Part shown: piece after piece, positions 1 through 11,204 of the stretch | How the letters are laid out: the number at the start of each line of letters is the position of its first letter | How positions within the stretch are numbered: position 1 is the stretch's first letter | Source of the DNA: Steromphala cineraria | Taxonomy: Eukaryota; Mollusca; Gastropoda; Trochida; Trochidae | Assembly: GCA_916613615.1 (NCBI GenBank) | Contig: OU744727.1 | Span: forward strand, 19,538,093-19,602,092 | Direction: 5' to 3' | DNA: 64,000 nt | The notes under the pieces: model-generated | Database searches by the model: none | Told to the model about the DNA's origin: nothing | The model's input: only the letters and a program-made list of their open reading frames with translations | Translations under genes and position numbers: made by a program

Positions 1-789
1 TGTACACACAAATAAATGCTATCTGCTGGTGCCAACCACTCTTCTCACAGATTTTCAGCTTTTGTATAATTGGCTTTAGATGCAACCTTAATGTACAGTT
101 GAGCAGATATTGTCAAAATTGTTCCCACCATGGAATTTTTTAAATATGGCTTGAATATGCAAAAAATTAGCTCAAATGTACACAAAAATAAATGCTATCT
201 GCTGGTGCCAAACAATCTTCTCACAGATTTTCAGCTTTTGTATAATTGGCTTTAGATGCGACCTTAATGTACAGTTGACGGATATTGTCAAAATTTTTCC
301 CGCCATGGAATTTTCTTAATATGGCTTGGATAAGCACCAAAAAAAGCTCAGATGTACACAAAAATAAATGCTATCTGCTGGTGTCAACAAATTTTCTCAC
401 AGATTTTTAGTTTTTGTATAATTTGCTTTAGATGCGACCTTAATGTACAGTTGAGCAGATATTGTCAAAATTGTTCCTACGATGGAATTTTCTTAATATG
501 GCTTGGATATGCACTAACATGAGCTCAAATGTACACAAAAATGAATGCTATCTGCTGGTGCCAACCAATCTTCTCACAGATTTTCAGCTTTTGTATAATT
601 GGCTTTAGATGCGACCTCAATGTACAGTTGAGCAGATATTGTCAAAATTGTTCCCACGATGGATTGTTTTTAATATGACTTGGATATGCACCAACATGAG
701 CTCAAATTTACACACAAATAAATGCTATCTGCTGGTGCCAACCAATCTTCTCACAGATTTTCAGCTTTTGTATAATTGGCTTTGGATGC

Positions 790-3270
790 GACCTTAATGT
801 ACAGTTGAGCAGATATTGTCAAAATTGTTCCCACCATGGAATTTTCTTAATATGGCTTGGATAAGCACCAAAAAAAGCTCAGATGTACACAAAAATAAAT
901 GCTATCTGCTGGTGCCAACCAATCTTCTCACAGATTTTTAGTTTTTGTATAATTGGTTTAGATGCTAACTTAATGTACAGTTGAGCAGATATTGTCAAAA
1001 TTGTTCCAACGATGGAATTTTCTTAATATGGCTTGGATATGCACCAAAATGAGCTCAAATGTACACACAAATAAATGCTATCTGCTGGTGCCAACAAATC
1101 TTCTAACAGATTTTTAGTTGTTTTTTTTATAATTGGATTTAGATGTGACTTTATGTACAGTTGAGCAGATATTGTCCAAATTGTTCCCACAATGGAACTT
1201 TCTTAATATGGCTTGGATATGCACCAAAATGAGCTCAAATGTATACAAAAATAAATGCTATCTGCTGGTGCCAACCAATCTTCTCACAGATTTTCAGCTT
1301 TTGTATAATTGGCTTTGGATGCGACCTTAATGTACAGTTAAGCAGACATTGTCAAAATTGTTCCCACCATGGAATTTTCTTAATATGGCTTGGATAAGCA
1401 CCAAAAAAAGCTCAGATGTACACAAAAATAAATGCTATCTGCTGGTGTCAACAAATTTTCTCACAGATTTTTAGTTTTTGTATAATTTGCTTTAGATGCG
1501 ACCTTAATGTACAGTTGAGCAGATATTGTCAAAATTGTTCCTACGATGGAATTTTCTTAATATGGCTTGGATATGCACCAACATGAGCTCAAATGTACAC
1601 AAAAATGAATGCTATCTGCTGGTGCCAACCAATCTTCTCACAGATTTTCAGCTTTTGTATAATTGGCTTTAGATGCGACCTCAATGTACAGTTGAGCAGA
1701 TATTGTCAAAATTGTTCCCACGATGGATTGTTTTTAATATGGCTTGGATATGCACCAACATGAGCTCAAATTTACACACAAGTAAATGCTATCTGCTGGT
1801 GCCAACCAATCTTATCACAGATTTTCAGCCTTTGTATAATTGGCTTTAGATGCAACCTTAATGTACAGTTGAGCAGATATTGTCAAAATTGTTCCCACCA
1901 TGGAATTTGTTAAATATGGCTTGAATATGCACCAAAATTAGCTCAAATGTACACAAAAATAAATGCTATCTGCTGGTGCCAAACAATCTTCTCACAGATT
2001 TTCAGCTTTTGTATAATTGGCTTTAGATGCGACCTTAATGTACAGTTGAGCAGATATTGTCAAAATTGTTCCCACCATGGAATTTTCTTAATATGGCTTG
2101 GATAAGCACCAAAAAAAGCTCAGATGTACACAAAAATAAATGCTATCTGCTGGTGCCAACCAATCTTCTCACAGATTTTTAGTTTTTGTATAATTGGTTT
2201 AGATGCTAACTTAATGTACAGTTGAGCAGATATTGTCAAAATTGTTCCCACCATGGAATTTTCTTAATATGGCTTGGATATGCACCAAAATGAGCTCAAA
2301 TGTACACACAAATAAATGCTATCTGCTGGTGCCAACAAATCTTCTAACAGATTTTTAGTTGTTTTTTTTATAATTGGATTTAGATGTGACTTTATGTACA
2401 GTTGAGCAGATATTGTCCAAATTGTTCCCACAATGGAACTTTCTTAATATGGCTTGGATATGCACCAAAATGAGCTCAAATGTATACAAAAATAAATGCT
2501 ATCTGCTGGTGCCAACCAATCTTCTCACAGATTTTCAGCTTTTGTATAATTGGCTTTGGATGCGACCTTAATGTACAGTTAAGCAGACATTGTCAAAATT
2601 GTTCCCACCATGGAATTTTCTTAATATGGCTTGGATAAGCACCAAAAAAAGCTCAGATGTACACAAAAATAAATGCTATCTGCTGGTGTCAACAAATTTT
2701 CTCACAGATTTTTAGTTTTTGTATAATTTGCTTTAGATGCGACCTCAATGTACAGTTGAGCAGATATTGTCAAAATTGTTCCTACGATGGAATTTTCTTA
2801 ATATGGCTTGGATATGCACCAACATGAGCTCAAATGTACACAAAAATGAATGCTATCTGCTGGTGCCAACCAATCTTCTCACAGATTTTCAGCTTTTGTA
2901 TAATTGGCTTTAGATGCGACCTCAATGTACAGTTGAGCAGATATTGTCAAAATTGTTCCCACGATGGATTGTTTTTAATATGACTTGGATATGCACCAAC
3001 ATGAGCTCAAATTTACACACAAATAAATGCTATCTGCTGGTGCCAACCAATCTTCTCACAGATTTTCAGCTTTTGTATAATTGGCTTTAGATGCGACCTC
3101 AATGTACAGTTGAGCAGATATTGTCAAAATTGTTCCCACGATGGATTGTTTTTAATATGGCTTGGATATGCACCAACATGAGCTCAAATTTACACACAAG
3201 TAAATGCTATCTGCTGGTGCCAACCAATCTTATCACAGATTTTCAGCCTTTGTATAATTGGCTTTAGATG
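790..3270 (+). repeat. 7-monomer HOR pair, offset 1,241 bp
   Basis: The sequence from about 790 to 2030 is repeated from about 2031 at an offset of 1,241 bp (7 x 177.3). A clear anchor is the T-rich variant TTAGTTGTTTTTTTTATAA (1114-1132), which recurs 1,241 bp later with the following class ATTTAGATGTGACTT. The second copy contains one extra monomer of the class GATGGATTGTTTTTAATATG: the class occurs once in copy one (near 1725) but twice in a row near 2965 and 3143. Beyond it the match continues at an offset of 1,418 bp to about 3,560. The region overlaps the start of the larger 2,830-bp duplication, so the events are nested. Confidence 0.8.
1948..2124 (+). repeat. Representative 177-bp monomer
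   Basis: This copy starts at the arbitrary phase TGTACAC and is 177 bp long. Landmarks by monomer position: TGTACA palindrome at 1-6; AATAAA at 11-16 (1958-1963); TATCTGCT at 20-27 (1967-1974); variable segment GGTGCCAAMCAATCTTCTC near 28-46; T-rich stretch near 51-70, which carries most length variation; ATGCGACC near 80-87, with a CpG at 83-84 that is often CA, TG or CT in other copies; second TGTACA at 92-97; AGCAGATA at 102-109 (2049-2056), the reverse complement of 20-27; TTCCCACCATGG near 122-133, alternating with ACGATGG, ACAATGG and ATGATG; and a 3' part that ends either in AAAAAAAGCTCAGA or AAAATGAGCTCAAA. These variable sites define the monomer classes that are ordered into HORs. 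Confidence 0.95.
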
Positions 3271-4029
3271 CAACCTTAATGTACAGTTGAGCAGATATTG
3301 TCAAAATTGTTCCCACCATGGAATTTGTTAAATATGGCTTGAATATGCACCAAAATTAGCTCAAATGTACACAAAAATAAATGCTATCTGCTGGTGCCAA
3401 ACAATCTTCTCACAGATTTTCAGCTTTTGTATAATTGGCTTTAGATGCGACCTTAATGTACAGTTGAGCAGATATTGTCAAAATTGTTCCCACCATGGAA
3501 TTTTCTTAATATGGCTTGGATAAGCACCAAAAAAAGCTCAGATGTACACAAAAATAAATGCTATCTGCTGGTGTCAACAAATTTTCTCACAGATTTTTAG
3601 TTTTTGTATAATTTGCTTTAGATGCGACCTTAATGTACAGTTGAGCAGATATTGTCAAAATTGTTCCCAAGATGGAACTTTCTTAATATGGCTTGGATAA
3701 GCACCAAAATGAGCTCAAATATACACAAAAATAAATGCTATCTGCTGGTGCCAACCAATCTTCTCACAGATTTTTAGTTTTTGTATAACTGGTTTAGATG
3801 CTAACTTAATGTACAGTTGAGCAGATATTGTCAAAATTGTTCCCACGATGGAATTTTCTTAATATGGCTTGGATATGCACCAAAATGAGCTCAAATGTAC
3901 ACAAAAATAAATGCTATCTACTGGTGCCAACAAATCTTCTCACAGATTTTTTGTTTTTTTATAATTGGATTTAGATGGGAGTTTATGTACAGTTTAGCAG
4001 ATATTGTCCAAATTGTTCCCACCATGGAA

Positions 4030-4663
4030 CTCTCTTAATATGGCTTGGATATGCACCAAAATGAGCTCAAATATACACAAAAATAAATGCTATCTGCTGG
4101 TGCAAACCAATCTTCTCACAGATTTTCAGCTTTTTTATAATTGGCTTTAGATTCTACCTTAATGTACAGTTGAGCAGATATTGTCAAAATTGTTCCCACC
4201 ATGGAATTTTCTTAATATGGCTTGGATATGCACCAAAAAAAGCTCAGATGTACACAAAAATAAATGCTATCTGCTGGTGTCAACAAATTTTCTCACAGAT
4301 TTTTAGTTTTTGTATAATTCGCTTTAGATGCGACCTAAATGTACAGTTGAGAAGATATTGCCAAAACTGTTCCTACGATGCAATTTTTTAATATGGCTTG
4401 GATATGCACTAACATGAGCTCAAATGTACACAAAAACAAATGCTATCTGCTGGTGCTAACCAATCTTCTCATAGATTTTTACCTTTTTGTATAATTGGCT
4501 TAGATGCGACCTTAATGTACAGTTGAGCAGATATTGTCAAAATTGTTCCCACCATGGAATTTTCTTAATATGGCTTGGATATGCACCAAATGAACTCAAA
4601 TGTACACAAAAAAAAATGCTATCTGCTGGTGTCAACCAATCTTCTCACAGATTTTTAACTTTT
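4030..4663 (+). repeat. Recurrent ordered cassette (type copy)
   Basis: A run of monomers always found in the same order: CCATGGAACTYTC; then TTTTTTATAATTGG with GATTCTACC or GATTCGACC and the AAAAAAGCTCAG class; then TAATTCGCTTTAG, GACCTAAATG, GAGAAGATATTG and GATGCAATTTTTT; then ACTAACATGAG, ACAAATGC and GGTGCTAACC; then CCAAATGAACTC. The GATGCAATTTTTT marker, or a one-base variant, occurs at 4377, 7207, 11973, 22590, 25059, 27883, 28412, 31412, 33884, 37243, 38831, 45381, 48529 and 50646. It is absent from 51-64 kb. Confidence 0.85.
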
Positions 4664-7493
4664 GTATAATTGGCTTTAGATGCAACCTTAATGTACAGTT
4701 GAGCAGATATTGTCAAAATTGTTCCCACCATGGAATTTGTTAAATATGGCTTGAATATGCACCAAAATTAGCTCAAATGTACACAAAAATAAATGCTATC
4801 TGCTGGTGCCAAACAATCTTCTCACAGATTTTCAGCTTTTGTATAATTGGCTTTAGATGCGACCTTAATGTACAGTTGAGCAGATATTGTCAAAATTGTT
4901 CCCACCATGGAATTTTCTTAATATGGCTTGGATAAGCACCAAAAAAAGCTCAGATGTACACAAAAATAAATGCTATCTGCTGGTGCCAACCAATCTTCTC
5001 ACAGATTTTTAGTTTTTGTATAATTGGTTTAGATGCTAACTTAATGTACAGTTGAGCAGATATTGTCAAAATTGTTCCCACCATGGAATTTTCTTAATAT
5101 GGCTTGGATATGCACCAAAATGAGCTCAAATGTACACACAAATAAATGCTATCTGCTGGTGCCAACAAATCTTCTAACAGATTTTTAGTTGTTTTTTTTA
5201 TAATTGGATTTAGATGTGACTTTATGTACAGTTGAGCAGATATTGTCCAAATTGTTCCCACAATGGAACTTTCTTAATATGGCTTGGATATGCACCAAAA
5301 TGAGCTCAAATGTATACAAAAATAAATGCTATCTGCTGGTGCCAACCAATCTTCTCACAGATTTTCAGCTTTTGTATAATTGGCTTTGGATGCGACCTTA
5401 ATGTACAGTTAAGCAGACATTGTCAAAATTGTTCCCACCATGGAATTTTCTTAATATGGCTTGGATAAGCACCAAAAAAAGCTCAGATGTACACAAAAAT
5501 AAATGCTATCTGCTGGTGTCAACAAATTTTCTCACAGATTTTTAGTTTTTGTATAATTTGCTTTAGATGCGACCTCAATGTACAGTTGAGCAGATATTGT
5601 CAAAATTGTTCCTACGATGGAATTTTCTTAATATGGCTTGGATATGCACCAACATGAGCTCAAATGTACACAAAAATGAATGCTATCTGCTGGTGCCAAC
5701 CAATCTTCTCACAGATTTTCAGCTTTTGTATAATTGGCTTTAGATGCGACCTCAATGTACAGTTGAGCAGATATTGTCAAAATTGTTCCCACGATGGATT
5801 GTTTTTAATATGACTTGGATATGCACCAACATGAGCTCAAATTTACACACAAATAAATGCTATCTGCTGGTGCCAACCAATCTTCTCACAGATTTTCAGC
5901 TTTTGTATAATTGGCTTTAGATGCGACCTCAATGTACAGTTGAGCAGATATTGTCAAAATTGTTCCCACGATGGATTGTTTTTAATATGGCTTGGATATG
6001 CACCAACATGAGCTCAAATTTACACACAAGTAAATGCTATCTGCTGGTGCCAACCAATCTTATCACAGATTTTCAGCCTTTGTATAATTGGCTTTAGATG
6101 CAACCTTAATGTACAGTTGAGCAGATATTGTCAAAATTGTTCCCACCATGGAATTTGTTAAATATGGCTTGAATATGCACCAAAATTAGCTCAAATGTAC
6201 ACAAAAATAAATGCTATCTGCTGGTGCCAAACAATCTTCTCACAGATTTTCAGCTTTTGTATAATTGGCTTTAGATGCGACCTTAATGTACAGTTGAGCA
6301 GATATTGTCAAAATTGTTCCCACCATGGAATTTTCTTAATATGGCTTGGATAAGCACCAAAAAAAGCTCAGATGTACACAAAAATAAATGCTATCTGCTG
6401 GTGTCAACAAATTTTCTCACAGATTTTTAGTTTTTGTATAATTTGCTTTAGATGCGACCTTAATGTACAGTTGAGCAGATATTGTCAAAATTGTTCCCAA
6501 GATGGAATTTTCTTAATATGGCTTGGATAAGCACCAAAATGAGCTCAAATATACACAAAAATAAATGCTATCTGCTGGTGCCAACCAATCTTCTCACAGA
6601 TTTTTAGTTTTTGTATAACTGGTTTAGATGCTAACTTAATGTACAGTTGAGCAGATATTGTCAAAATTGTTCCCACGATGGAATTTTCTTAATATGGCTT
6701 GGATATGCACCAAAATGAGCTCAAATGTACACAAAAATAAATGCTATCTACTGGTGCCAACAAATCTTCTCACAGATTTTTAGTTTTTTTATAATTGGAT
6801 TTAGATGGGAGTTTATGTACAGTTTAGCAGATATTGTCCAAATTGTTCCCACCATGGAACTCTCTTAATATGGCTTGGATATGCACCAAAATGAGCTCAA
6901 ATATACACAAAAATAAATGCTATCTGCTGGTGCAAACCAATCTTCTCACAGATTTTCAGCTTTTTTATAATTGGCTTTAGATTCTACCTTAATGTACAGT
7001 TGAGCAGATATTGTCAAAATTGTTCCCACCATGGAATTTTCTTAATATGGCTTGGATATGCACCAAAAAAAGCTCAGATGTACACAAAAATAAATGCTAT
7101 CTGCTGGTGTCAACAAATTTTCTCACAGATTTTTAGTTTTTGTATAATTCGCTTTAGATGCGACCTAAATGTACAGTTGAGAAGATATTGCCAAAACTGT
7201 TCCTACGATGCAATTTTTTAATATGGCTTGGATATGCACTAACATGAGCTCAAATGTACACAAAAACAAATGCTATCTGCTGGTGCTAACCAATCTTCTC
7301 ATAGATTTTTACCTTTTTGTATAATTGGCTTAGATGCGACCTTAATGTACAGTTGAGCAGATATTGTCAAAATTGTTCCCACCATGGAATTTTCTTAATA
7401 TGGCTTGGATATGCACCAAATGAACTCAAATGTACACAAAAAAAAATGCTATCTGCTGGTGTCAACCAATCTTCTCACAGATTTTTAACTTTT
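4664..7493 (+). repeat. 16-monomer HOR, copy 2 (2,830 bp)
   Basis: Second, directly adjacent copy of the 2,830-bp unit. All diagnostic variants of copy 1 recur in order, including the TTAGTTG-poly(T) monomer, the pair of GATGGATTGTTTTT monomers (near 5795 and 5973), the CTATCTACTGG variant, and the cassette marker at 7207. It even shares the run of nine or ten A in ACACAAAAAAAAATGC (near 7432-7446), which lacks the usual ATAAATG. The near identity implies a very recent unequal exchange or an equivalent copying event. Confidence 0.9.
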
Positions 7494-7730
7494 GTATAAT
7501 TGGCTTTAGATGCAACCTTAATGTACAGTTGAGCAGATATTGTCAAAATTGTTCCCACCATGGAATTTGTTAAATATGGCTTGAATATGCACCAAAATTA
7601 GCTCAAATGTACACAAAAATAAATGCTATCTGCTGGTGCCAAACAATCTTCTCACAGATTTTCAGCTTTTGTATAATTGGCTTTAGATGCGACCTTAATG
7701 TACAGTTGAGCAGATATTGTCAAAATTGTT
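7494..7730 (+). repeat. Truncated third copy of the 2,830-bp unit
   Basis: The sequence here matches the first ~237 bases of the 2,830-bp unit (GATGCAACC class, then TGGAATTTGTTAAATATGG). At about 7,731 it switches from the expected CCACCATGGAATTTTC class to ACGATGGATTGTTTTT. The switch occurs within the well-conserved TTGTTCCCAC segment, so it looks like a homologous exchange between non-equivalent monomers. Confidence 0.8.
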
Positions 7731-8581
7731 CCCACGATGGATTGTTTTTAATATGGCTTGGATATGCACCAACATGAGCTCAAATTTACACACAAGTAAA
7801 TGCTATCTGCTGGTGCCAACCAATCTTATCACAGATTTTCAGCCTTTGTATAATTGGCTTTAGATGCAACCTTAATGTACAGTTGAGCAGATATTGTCAA
7901 AATTGTTCCCACCATGGAATTTGTTAAATATGGCTTGAATATGCACCAAAATTAGCTCAAATGTACACAAAAATAAATGCTATCTGCTGGTGCCAAACAA
8001 TCTTCTCACAGATTTTCAGCTTTTGTATAATTGGCTTTAGATGCGACCTTAATGTACAGTTGAGCAGATATTGTCAAAATTGTTCCCACCATGGAATTTT
8101 CTTAATATGGCTTGGATAAGCACCAAAAAAAGCTCAGATGTACACAAAAATAAATGCTATCTGCTGGTGTCAACAAATTTTCTCACAGATTTTTAGTTTT
8201 TGTATAATTTGCTTTAGATGCGACCTTAATGTACAGTTGAGCAGATATTGTCAAAATTGTTCCCAAGATGGAATTTTCTTAATATGGCTTGGATAAGCAC
8301 CAAAATGAGCTCAAATATACACAAAAATAAATGCTATCTGCTGGTGCCAACCAATCTTCTCACAGATTTTTAGTTTTTGTATAATTGGTTTAGATGCTAA
8401 CTTAATGTACAGTTGAGCAGATATTGTGAAAATTGTTCCCACGATGGAATTTTCTTAATATGGCTTGGATATGCACCAAAATGAGCTCAAATGTACACAA
8501 AAATAAATGCTATCTACTGGTGCCAACAAATCTTCTCACAGATTTTTAGTTTTTTTATAATTGGATTTAGATGGGAGTTTA
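7731..8581 (+). repeat. ~850-bp block copied from 5,965-6,815
   Basis: The order of monomers from about 5,965 to 6,815 is repeated here at a constant offset of 1,766 bp (10 monomers). It includes the private variants ACACACAAGTAAATGC and CTTATCACAGATTTTCAGCC. One difference is TATTGTGAAAATTG near 8,424, where the earlier copy reads TGTCAAAA. The block ends near 8,585, where GTTGAGAAGATATTGCC replaces the expected GTTTAGCAGATATTGTCC. Confidence 0.8.
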
Positions 8582-8969
8582 TGTACAGTTGAGAAGATAT
8601 TGCCAAAATTGTTCCCACCATGGAATTTTTTAAATATGGCTTGAATATGCACAAAAATTAGCTCAAATGTACACAAAAATAAATGCTATCTGCTGGTGCC
8701 AAACAATCTTCTCACAGATTTTCAGCTTTTGTATAATTGGCTTTAGATGCGACCTTAATGTACAGTTGAGCAGATATTGTCAAAATTGTTCCCACGATGG
8801 AATTTTTTAATATGGCTTGGATATGCACCAAAAAAAGCTCAGATGTACACAAAAATAAATGCTATCTGCTGGTGTCAACAAATTTTCTCACAGATTTTCA
8901 GCTTTTGTATAATTGGCTTTAGATTCGACCTTAATGTACAGTTGAGAAGATATTGTCAAAACTGTTCCT
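8582..8969 (+). repeat. Junction monomers, mixed classes
   Basis: Two monomers without an obvious local tandem partner. They combine the GTTGAGAAGATATTG marker of the 14-copy cassette with the GATGGAATTTTTTAATATGG form, rather than the GATGCAATTTTTT form seen in most cassette copies. They probably record an exchange junction between the 2,830-bp array and the following 5-mer pair. Confidence 0.6.
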
Positions 8970-10727
8970 ACGATGGAATTTTTTAATATGGCTTGGATAT
9001 GCACTAACATGAGCTCAAATGTACACAAAAACAAATGCTATCTGCTGGTGCTAACCAATCTTCTCACAGATGTTTACCTTTTTGTATAATTGGCTTAGAT
9101 GCGACCTTAATGTACAGTTGAGCAGATATTGTCAAAATTGTTCCCACCATGGAATTTTCTTAATATGGCTTGGATATGCACCAAATGAACTCAAATGTAC
9201 ACAAAAATAAATGCTATCTGCTGGTGTCAACCAATCTTCTCACAGATTTTTAACTTTTGTATAATTGGCTTTAGATGCAACCTTAATGTACAGTTGAGCA
9301 GATATTGTCAAAATTGTTCCCACCATGGAATTTTTTAAATATGGCTTGAATATGCACAAAAACTAGCTCAAATGTACACAAAAATAAATGCTATCTGCTG
9401 GTGCCAAACAATCTTCTCACAGATTTTCAGCTTTTGTATAATTGGCTTTAGATGCGACCTTAATGTACAGTTGAGCAGATATTGCCAAAATTGTTCCCAC
9501 GATGGAATTTTCTTAATATGGCTTGGATAAGCACCAAAGAAAGCTCAGATGTACACAAAAATAAATGCTATCTGCTGGGGTCAACAAATTTTCTCACAGA
9601 TTTTCAGCTTTTGTATAATTGGCTTTAGATGCGACCTCAATGTACAGTTGAGCAGATATTGTCCAAATTGTTCCCACGATGGAATTTTCTTAATATGGCT
9701 TGGATATGCACCAAAATGAGCTCAAATATACACAAAAATAAATGCTATCTGCTGGTGCCAACCAATCTTCTCACAGATTTTTAGTTTTTGTATAATTGGT
9801 TTAGATGCTAACTTATTTACAGTTGAGCAGATATTGTCAAAATTGTTCCCACGATGGAATTTTTTAATATGGCTTGGATATGCACTAACATGAGCTCAAA
9901 TGTACACAAAAACAAATGCTATCTGCTGGTGCTAACCAATCTTCTCACAGATTTTTACCTTTTTGTATAATTGGCTTAGATGCGACCTTAATGTACAGTT
10001 GAGCAGATATTGTCAAAATTGTTCCCACCATGGAATTTTCTTAATATGGCTTGGATATGCACCAAATGAACTCAAATGTACACAAAAATAAATGCTATCT
10101 GCTGGTGTCAACCAATCTTCTCACAGATTTTTAACTTTTGTATAATTGGCTTTAGATGCAACCTTAATGTACAGTTGAGCAGATATTGTCAAAATTGTTC
10201 CCACCATGGAAATTTTAAATATGGCTTGAATATGCACAAAATTAGCTCAAATGTACACAAAAATAAATGCTATCTGCTGGTGCCAAACAATCTGCTCACA
10301 GATTTTCAGCTTTTGTATAATTGGCTTTAGATGCGACCTTAATGTACAGTTGAGCAGATATTGTCAAAATTGTTCCCACCATGGAATTTTCTTAATATGG
10401 CTTGGATAAGCACCAAAGAAAGCTCAGATGTACACAAAAATAAATGCTATCTGCTGGGGTCAACAAATTTTCTCACAGATTTTCAGCTTTTGTATAATTG
10501 GCTTTAGATGCGACCTCAATGTACAGTTGAGCAGATATTGTCCAAATTGTTCCCACGATGGAATTTTCTTAATATGGCTTGGATATGCACCAAAATGAGC
10601 TCAAATATACACAAAAATAAATGCTATCTGCTGGTGCCAACCAATCTTCTCACAGATTTTTAGTTTTTGTATAATTGGTTTAGATGCTAACTTATTTACA
10701 GTTGAGCAGATATTGTCAAAATTTTTC
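8970..10727 (+). repeat. 5-monomer HOR pair, offset 879 bp
   Basis: Copy one spans about 8,970-9,848 and copy two about 9,849-10,727. Shared diagnostic variants are ACTAACATGAG followed by ACAAATGC; CCAAATGAACTC; the rare CACCAAAGAAAGCTCAG (9,532 and 10,411) followed by CTGCTGGGGTCAAC; and GATGCTAACTTATTTACAG. Differences include TGTTTACC against TTTTTACC near 9,071 and CTTCTCAC against CTGCTCAC near 10,292, so this pair is older than the 2,830-bp pair. Confidence 0.8.
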
Positions 10728-11204
10728 CCACGATGGAATTTTCTTAATATGGCTTGGATATGCACCAAAATGAGCTCAAATGTACACAAAAATAAATGCT
10801 ATCTGCTGGTGCCAACAAATCTTCTCACAGATTTTTAGTTTTTTTGTGTATAATTGGCTTTAAATGTGACTTTATGTACAGTTGAGCAGATATTGTCCAA
10901 ATTGTTCCCACAATGGAACTTTCTTAAAATGGCTTGGATATGCACAAAAAATGAGCTCAAATGTACACAAAAATAAATGTTATCTGCTGGTGCCAACCAA
11001 TCTTCTCACAGATTTTCAGCTTTTGTATAATTGGCTTTAGATGGGACCTTAATGTACAGTTGAGCAGATATTGTCAAAATTGTTCCCACGATGGAATTTT
11101 CTTACTATGGCTTGGATAAGCACCAAAAAAAGCTCAGATGTACACAAAAATAAATGCTATCTGCTGGTGTCAACAAATTTTCTCACAGATTTTTAGTTTT
11201 TGTA
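10310..11204 (+). repeat. 5-monomer block repeated at 12,255-13,149
   Basis: About 895 bp match a second block 1,945 bp (11 monomers) downstream. Shared rare variants are CACCAAAGAAAGCTCAG, CTGGGGTCAAC, GATGCTAACTTATTTACAG, the expanded tract TTTTTTTGTGTATAATTGG, AATAAATGTTATCTGC and CTTACTATGGC. The match ends near 11,205, where GGCTTAGATGCTACC replaces TTTGCTTTAGATGCGACC. Confidence 0.75.

Larger units (their letters stand above)
1834..4663 (+). repeat. 16-monomer HOR, copy 1 (2,830 bp)
   Basis: First copy of a 2,830-bp (16 x 176.9) direct repeat. Its left limit lies near 1,834, where the sequence stops matching the bases 2,830 further on: CCAACCAATCTTATCACAG here against TCAACCAATCTTCTCACAG at 4,632. 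It contains the 7-mer-related left half and, at its right end, the recurrent cassette marked by GATGCAATTTTTT (4377), ACTAACATGAG and CCAAATGAACTC. I noticed only two base differences from copy 2: C at 3678 against T at 6508, and T at 3952 against A at 6782. Confidence 0.9.

Noticed and set aside
60..75. TATAAT or TATA-box-like motif (TTGTATAATTGG) in every monomer
   Set aside because: AT-rich satellite makes such matches common. No start site, gene or further promoter element goes with it, so I do not call promoters.
36..75. CCAAT / ATTGG pair inside each monomer as a hairpin or NF-Y site
   Set aside because: The arms are only five to six bases, and the CCAAT side is lost in many classes (CCAAACAATC, CAACAAATC). 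Chance is an adequate explanation.
1834..7493. Assembly error as the explanation of the near-identical 2,830-bp pair
   Set aside because: It cannot be excluded, but similar nested duplications with their own private bases occur throughout the window. A biological origin is at least as likely, so the pair is kept as a feature with this caution.
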